Source: Antennarius striatus (Eukaryota; Chordata; Actinopteri; Lophiiformes; Antennariidae). From it: a stretch of DNA of 64,000 bases. Positions within the stretch are counted from its first letter, which is position 1; every line of letters starts with the position of its first letter. Below, piece after piece: positions 59,701 through 64,000 of this stretch. Under the pieces are notes generated by a model. That model saw nothing but the letters and a program-made list of their open reading frames with translations, made no database searches and was not told where the DNA came from. A program made the translations under genes and the position numbers. The stretch lies in the NCBI RefSeq assembly GCF_040054535.1, contig NC_090787.1, positions 15,521,001 through 15,585,000 of the forward strand. The letters are read 5' to 3'.

Positions 59701-62280
59701 ATTTGTGATTGTTTTTGACCTGTGTGGAGTTCATCTGCCTTCCTCCCAAAGTCCATGGTTGCTTGTGTCTTCATATAGTTTTATTATGACGATGGACTGT
59801 GTGACGCCTCTGTGGAGAGTAAATCATGAGTTCCGTTTGAGGAGGTCAGAAAAGCTGTCATGAATCATGTTTTTGCGTCCTCTCTAACTAGAGTCATAAG
59901 CCATGAAAATGGGGCCTTTGTCTTATCACATACTGTACATAGAGTCAAGATGAAACAGTCGTGTCCAAACAGTTCATCATGTCTTTAATGACTGATCTGG
60001 AAGACATTTGTTCGTAACAGCAATGGGGGGAAAAACCCTTAAAATTGAGACATTTGTGTTCATTAAGGTCAAAATATGCTCTATTTGGAAATTATTTTTG
60101 GAAAGTGTGAAAATAAGTAAAGGAAGACATGAAAGAACATAAAGTCAAAGTCCAAATGTATATTCGGGGGTAGAATATGCAGTTTTATTCACCTAAAAAC
60201 ATTTTTCATAGTTCTTCTTAGGACTAGACGATTCAATCCGTCGGTGATGATGATGATGATGTCAGTGGGGTTGGATTTGGTCTTCATCCTCTCAGAAGGT
60301 ATGTGTCCATATCAGGAGTAAAAATGTGTTCTACCAGGTGTTTTATCCGCATCTGGTCAAACTTGTTTTTCATCAGGCTTGAATCTGCTTTGTTCTCCAA
60401 GTTTAAATCTCATGTGAAAGTCTGGAGACTTTATTAAAGTTGTCCAAATCTGGTTTGTTCAAATTTGGAATACATCATCAGTTGCTGACCTCGGGATCAT
60501 CGGGCCTTGTGACCATTTATAACAGGACACGGTCAGCGAGGACGACTCACCAAGATTACATAAGTCTAAGAGTATGTTCCATATAAAATCAGATTTCATA
60601 CTTAGCTGGATGCTAGGATAATTTTGTGTCCCTACCTGGGATCATACTTGAAAATGTAAACAAAACATTCTGAAAAGAAAGGAAAATTTTTAATTTTGTC
60701 CCCTTCCTATTGACATTATCACAGTCACAAAGCCATGAATAGTAAAGGATTATATTTAGAGACTTTGCACTGATTAATGAGAGATCATTTGAAGGAGGAA
60801 AAATGGTCGTGCATTCACGACTGACAGAATAAGATTAGGTCCAATTTTATTTTCCGTTGGTACAAAAATGCATCATAAGAAGGGAGTCAGAGACTGAATG
60901 AGGGAGTCAAATCTCATCCTGCCCCAGTAGTGAGTGCAATAGTCCCACTGCATTGGGTAGTCATCCTGTCTGTTTGTGGAGGGAAATGCAGCTCAGTCAG
61001 GATAATTCCTGATTCATGAATAAAAATATTCATGAATATTTTCAATTCTAGTGAATTCCCCTACCTTTCCTTCCTGTATATATATTTTTTTCATATTTCT
61101 GTTCTGTATTTTCTCTAATTAGACTACGTCTACACTTCTCCCTCTCCAAATCACAGACCTTATGTTGACACCTTAACATTTGCAGAAGTGTTGATGGATC
61201 AAGCTTCCAAACTAATTTGCAGCTGCTTCTAGCTCTCCCAAGCTGCGAAGGGACTCGTCAAAAAGGGAATTTTTTTGGCTAAGAAAATCTCACCAGGTAT
61301 CTGCTGTAATGAAAAAGGCTCTTCACAGTCAAACAGAGCTCAGACATCTCCATGAACTTTTGTTAAAATCAGGAAATAAAAACAACAACAACAACAGAAA
61401 ACAGAAAAAGAAAACACCAGGACTCACATGTACATTACTCTTTTGAGTATTGGCCCTTTGATTATTCAAATTTCAAGAGTCTCAAGTCTTGTTCTAGCTC
61501 TGCTTTAAGTCAGTAACAGAACCTTCGCTGTAAACGTGCTCAGGTTCTGGAGGACTGCAGAAACATTTTACCAACAATACCAAAACCTGACACTAGATGA
61601 CATCCTATACTAAAACTTAACAATGTCTTCTCTGTAACAATGACACTTCAATGCAAAATGGTTCCAGCTTTATAAATCGGAAACCCCCAGACACCCCTGT
61701 AGTCCAGTGTCTGAGGCTGAGGATGGAAAACAGAAGTCGGTTTCCAGATCAGAATAAAAAACAACCCATGGATCTTAGTTCTGTGATGGCCTTGTTTGAC
61801 ATTAACATATGAATTTCCTTTACATTCATATAAGGCCAGCTTCACGGTGATGATTGGAAGTCCCTCTAAATGATTGCAGCTGAATTAACTTTAAAAAGGT
61901 CAACAGTGAAGGAATCTTGTTGTGGGTCTGAGGAAACTGTCTAAGCTGAAGATTAGTGACAACACACAACGATTACTGCTTCAACAAAAAGAAGAAGTCT
62001 AGTGTTAAGGTGTTAAAAAGGTTGAAAGAGAAGAAAAGAAGTGTTCTCCTCTTAATACCATTACCCCAGTCAGTGGCACCTAATTATAGAGCAGTGCTCC
62101 TACATGCTGCCGCATTATTCAGGGGCCTTGGTATACTTTTTCAGACTCATAACCAACAGGCCTGACTTGGGTTACCCTTGTCCCACCAGCACTGCATATG
62201 TGGGCTTATGTGAGTTTAGGGAGCTATGGAGAGTACGCCCAGGAACAGCTGACAATTTATGCTGGTGGGGCCCCCACATT
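59701..62280. other. gene-free 3' flank
   Basis: No coding exon seen on either strand. Reverse-strand AATAAA-like hexamers (TTTATT at about 60184 and 60848) would allow the 3' UTR of a minus-strand gene lying beyond the window; in human the next gene after CHAF1B, CLDN14, is on the minus strand. That is only a guess, and no claudin sequence is present here. Confidence 0.5.
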
Positions 62281-62284
62281 CTCA

Positions 62285-62374
62285 AAGAGAGAGAGAGAGA
62301 GAAGGAAAGAGAAAGGGGGATGGAGAGGGTGGAAAGAGAAAGAAGGGGTGGGATTAGAGTAGTTTGAAGGGGTA

Positions 62375-62408
<34 letters not shown>

Positions 62409-62431
62409 GGAGGGAGGGAGAGACAGAGAGA

Positions 62432-62462
<31 letters not shown>

Positions 62463-62465
62463 TAG
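62285..62465. repeat. GA-rich purine tract passing into GT repeat
   Basis: (GA)n with GGGA interruptions over 150 nt runs into about 15 GT units, making a long polypurine strand. Confidence 0.9.
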
Positions 62466-62664
62466 GGGAGGCTGTCTTGTTTGTAGCTTGTCAGCAATAG
62501 CTTGAGACAAGCTTCCCCTCCATGTGTGAAAGCTACTTGGCAGGAATGCTTGGGCTGTACCAAGTGTGTCCAGACGGGAGGGGGCTTCCAGCACAGACAC
62601 AGACCCGGATTGAGGAGCCAGTGTGTGGCTGAAGTAATCCTTCCCTCTTTGATGTTGTATCTTT

Positions 62665-62830
<166 letters not shown>

Positions 62831-62924
62831 GTGAGAATGGGGCTGGAGAGAGAGCTCTATGGATATGCACACACTCTCTCTCTCCCCAGCAGCAACAAAA
62901 GAGAGGCAATGAGACACCCCCCAA

Positions 62925-62927
<3 letters not shown>

Positions 62928-62971
<44 letters not shown>

Positions 62972-63170
62972 CGCACGCACACACACACACGCACGCACAC
63001 ACACAGGCACACACACCACCACCTCCTCTCTCTCTAGCTCTCAAGAGAAAGAAAGCCAAAAAAAAAGGAAAAGAAGATGATGAAACCCGAAGTGGTTCTG
63101 CAGTGTGTGTGTGTGTGTGTGTGTGCGTGTGCGTGTGGTGTGCGTGTGCGTGTGTGTGTGTGTGTGTGAA
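62928..63170. repeat. CA array and GT array facing each other
   Basis: A CA run (62929-63015) with CGCACG interruptions is followed 85 nt later by a GT run (63101-63169) with GCGTGTGCGTG interruptions. The two tracts are near inverted repeats of each other. Confidence 0.9.
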
Positions 63171-63448
63171 TGCACAATAATACACACAGATGCTCCTGGG
63201 AGCATCTGCATATTTGTGTCTTCATGCATGCCAGCGTGAATAGCTTCAATTTAATCTGTTTACTAACAGTCTGTGTGTATCCGGCGTGCACTATTTCTGA
63301 TCGTGTGTGTGTGTGTGTGTGTTTGTGGGTGATGAGTCTAATCTGTGGGTGGGTTAACGTGTGCAATTGTCCTGTGTGTTGGAGTGGTGTGGTCATGTTA
63401 TGTGTTTTCTCCCCAGTAGAGGTTGTTATTGTCTAGAATATTGTAAGA

Positions 63449-63587
<139 letters not shown>

Positions 63588-64000
63588 CAGTCTCCAGTAG
63601 CCTGTTGCTTTTTGTCTCTGACTGCTCTCAGCTCTACAGAAGGAGGAATGCAGACCGAGGTGGATTCCTGCAGAATTCTTTTTCTCTGGCTTCATTACTC
63701 CCAGTACTATTGCAGAACAAGAACACACACATCTCTTATGGTTTGTTGAGACAAAGAGGAATATACAGTGGAAAGCAAAATATTCCACCCACATTGTTTG
63801 TCTGGGTTATTAGAAAAACTTATGAGCTACTTGCACAAAAACTGCTTAAAAGGCTCAGAACAACAGTGTTTGTTTGTTTTTTTTACATTCAGCATAAAGT
63901 TTGTTTTACTGACTACTGCACTCTCAGAATTAGTCGACCCCTGAACTGCATGCCTATTAAAAGCATATATTTTTAAATCAGATGTCCTTAAAAACACAGA

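Noticed and set aside
59701..62280. Claudin-14 coding sequence expected next by human synteny
   Set aside because: No claudin motif was found on either strand within the window.

Overview
The window is nuclear DNA of a bony fish, most likely a teleost. Four intron-rich genes lie head to tail on the + strand: dop1b (DOPEY2), morc3, chaf1b and a BTB zinc-finger gene related to ZBTB11. The order DOP1B-MORC3-CHAF1B is that of human 21q22. The repeat content (long CA/GT arrays, GGAT arrays, a tRNA-headed SINE-like family, Tc1-like and hAT-like remnants, LINE tails) is typical of fish. I assembled each gene by hand from translation, splice signals and phase; all four models close without a frameshift inside the conserved domains.

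Layout: 1-6.38 kb is repeat-rich intergenic DNA. dop1b follows, with a probable first exon ending at 6736, coding exons 9567-25978 and a 3' UTR to about 27.2 kb (37 coding exons, 2305 aa). morc3 codes from 28634 to 38889 (19 exons, 1027 aa); its first intron holds a decayed retroelement and a set of competing inverted repeats. A 2.4 kb spacer with a TIR transposon remnant leads to the chaf1b promoter (E2F-like, CCAAT, ETS motifs). chaf1b codes from 41723 to 48825 (13 coding exons, 611 aa) and carries a decayed Tc1-like element in an intron. The ZBTB11-like gene codes from 51271 to 58028 (6 coding exons, 957 aa). From about 59.7 kb to the end I see no gene, only 3'-flanking DNA and very long GT/CA and GA microsatellites.

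Themes: dop1b is a membrane-traffic gene; the other three act on chromatin. MORC3 is a CW-domain GHKL ATPase of PML bodies, CHAF1B is the WD40 subunit of the CAF-1 histone chaperone, and the last gene looks like a BTB transcription factor. Points of most interest: two probable minor-spliceosome (U12-type) introns in morc3, one with AT-AC ends; a GC-AG intron in chaf1b; an ISRE-like site just upstream of the morc3 start; and a ZBTB11-like protein with only two intact zinc fingers, five SUMO-consensus sites and an odd 3' end.
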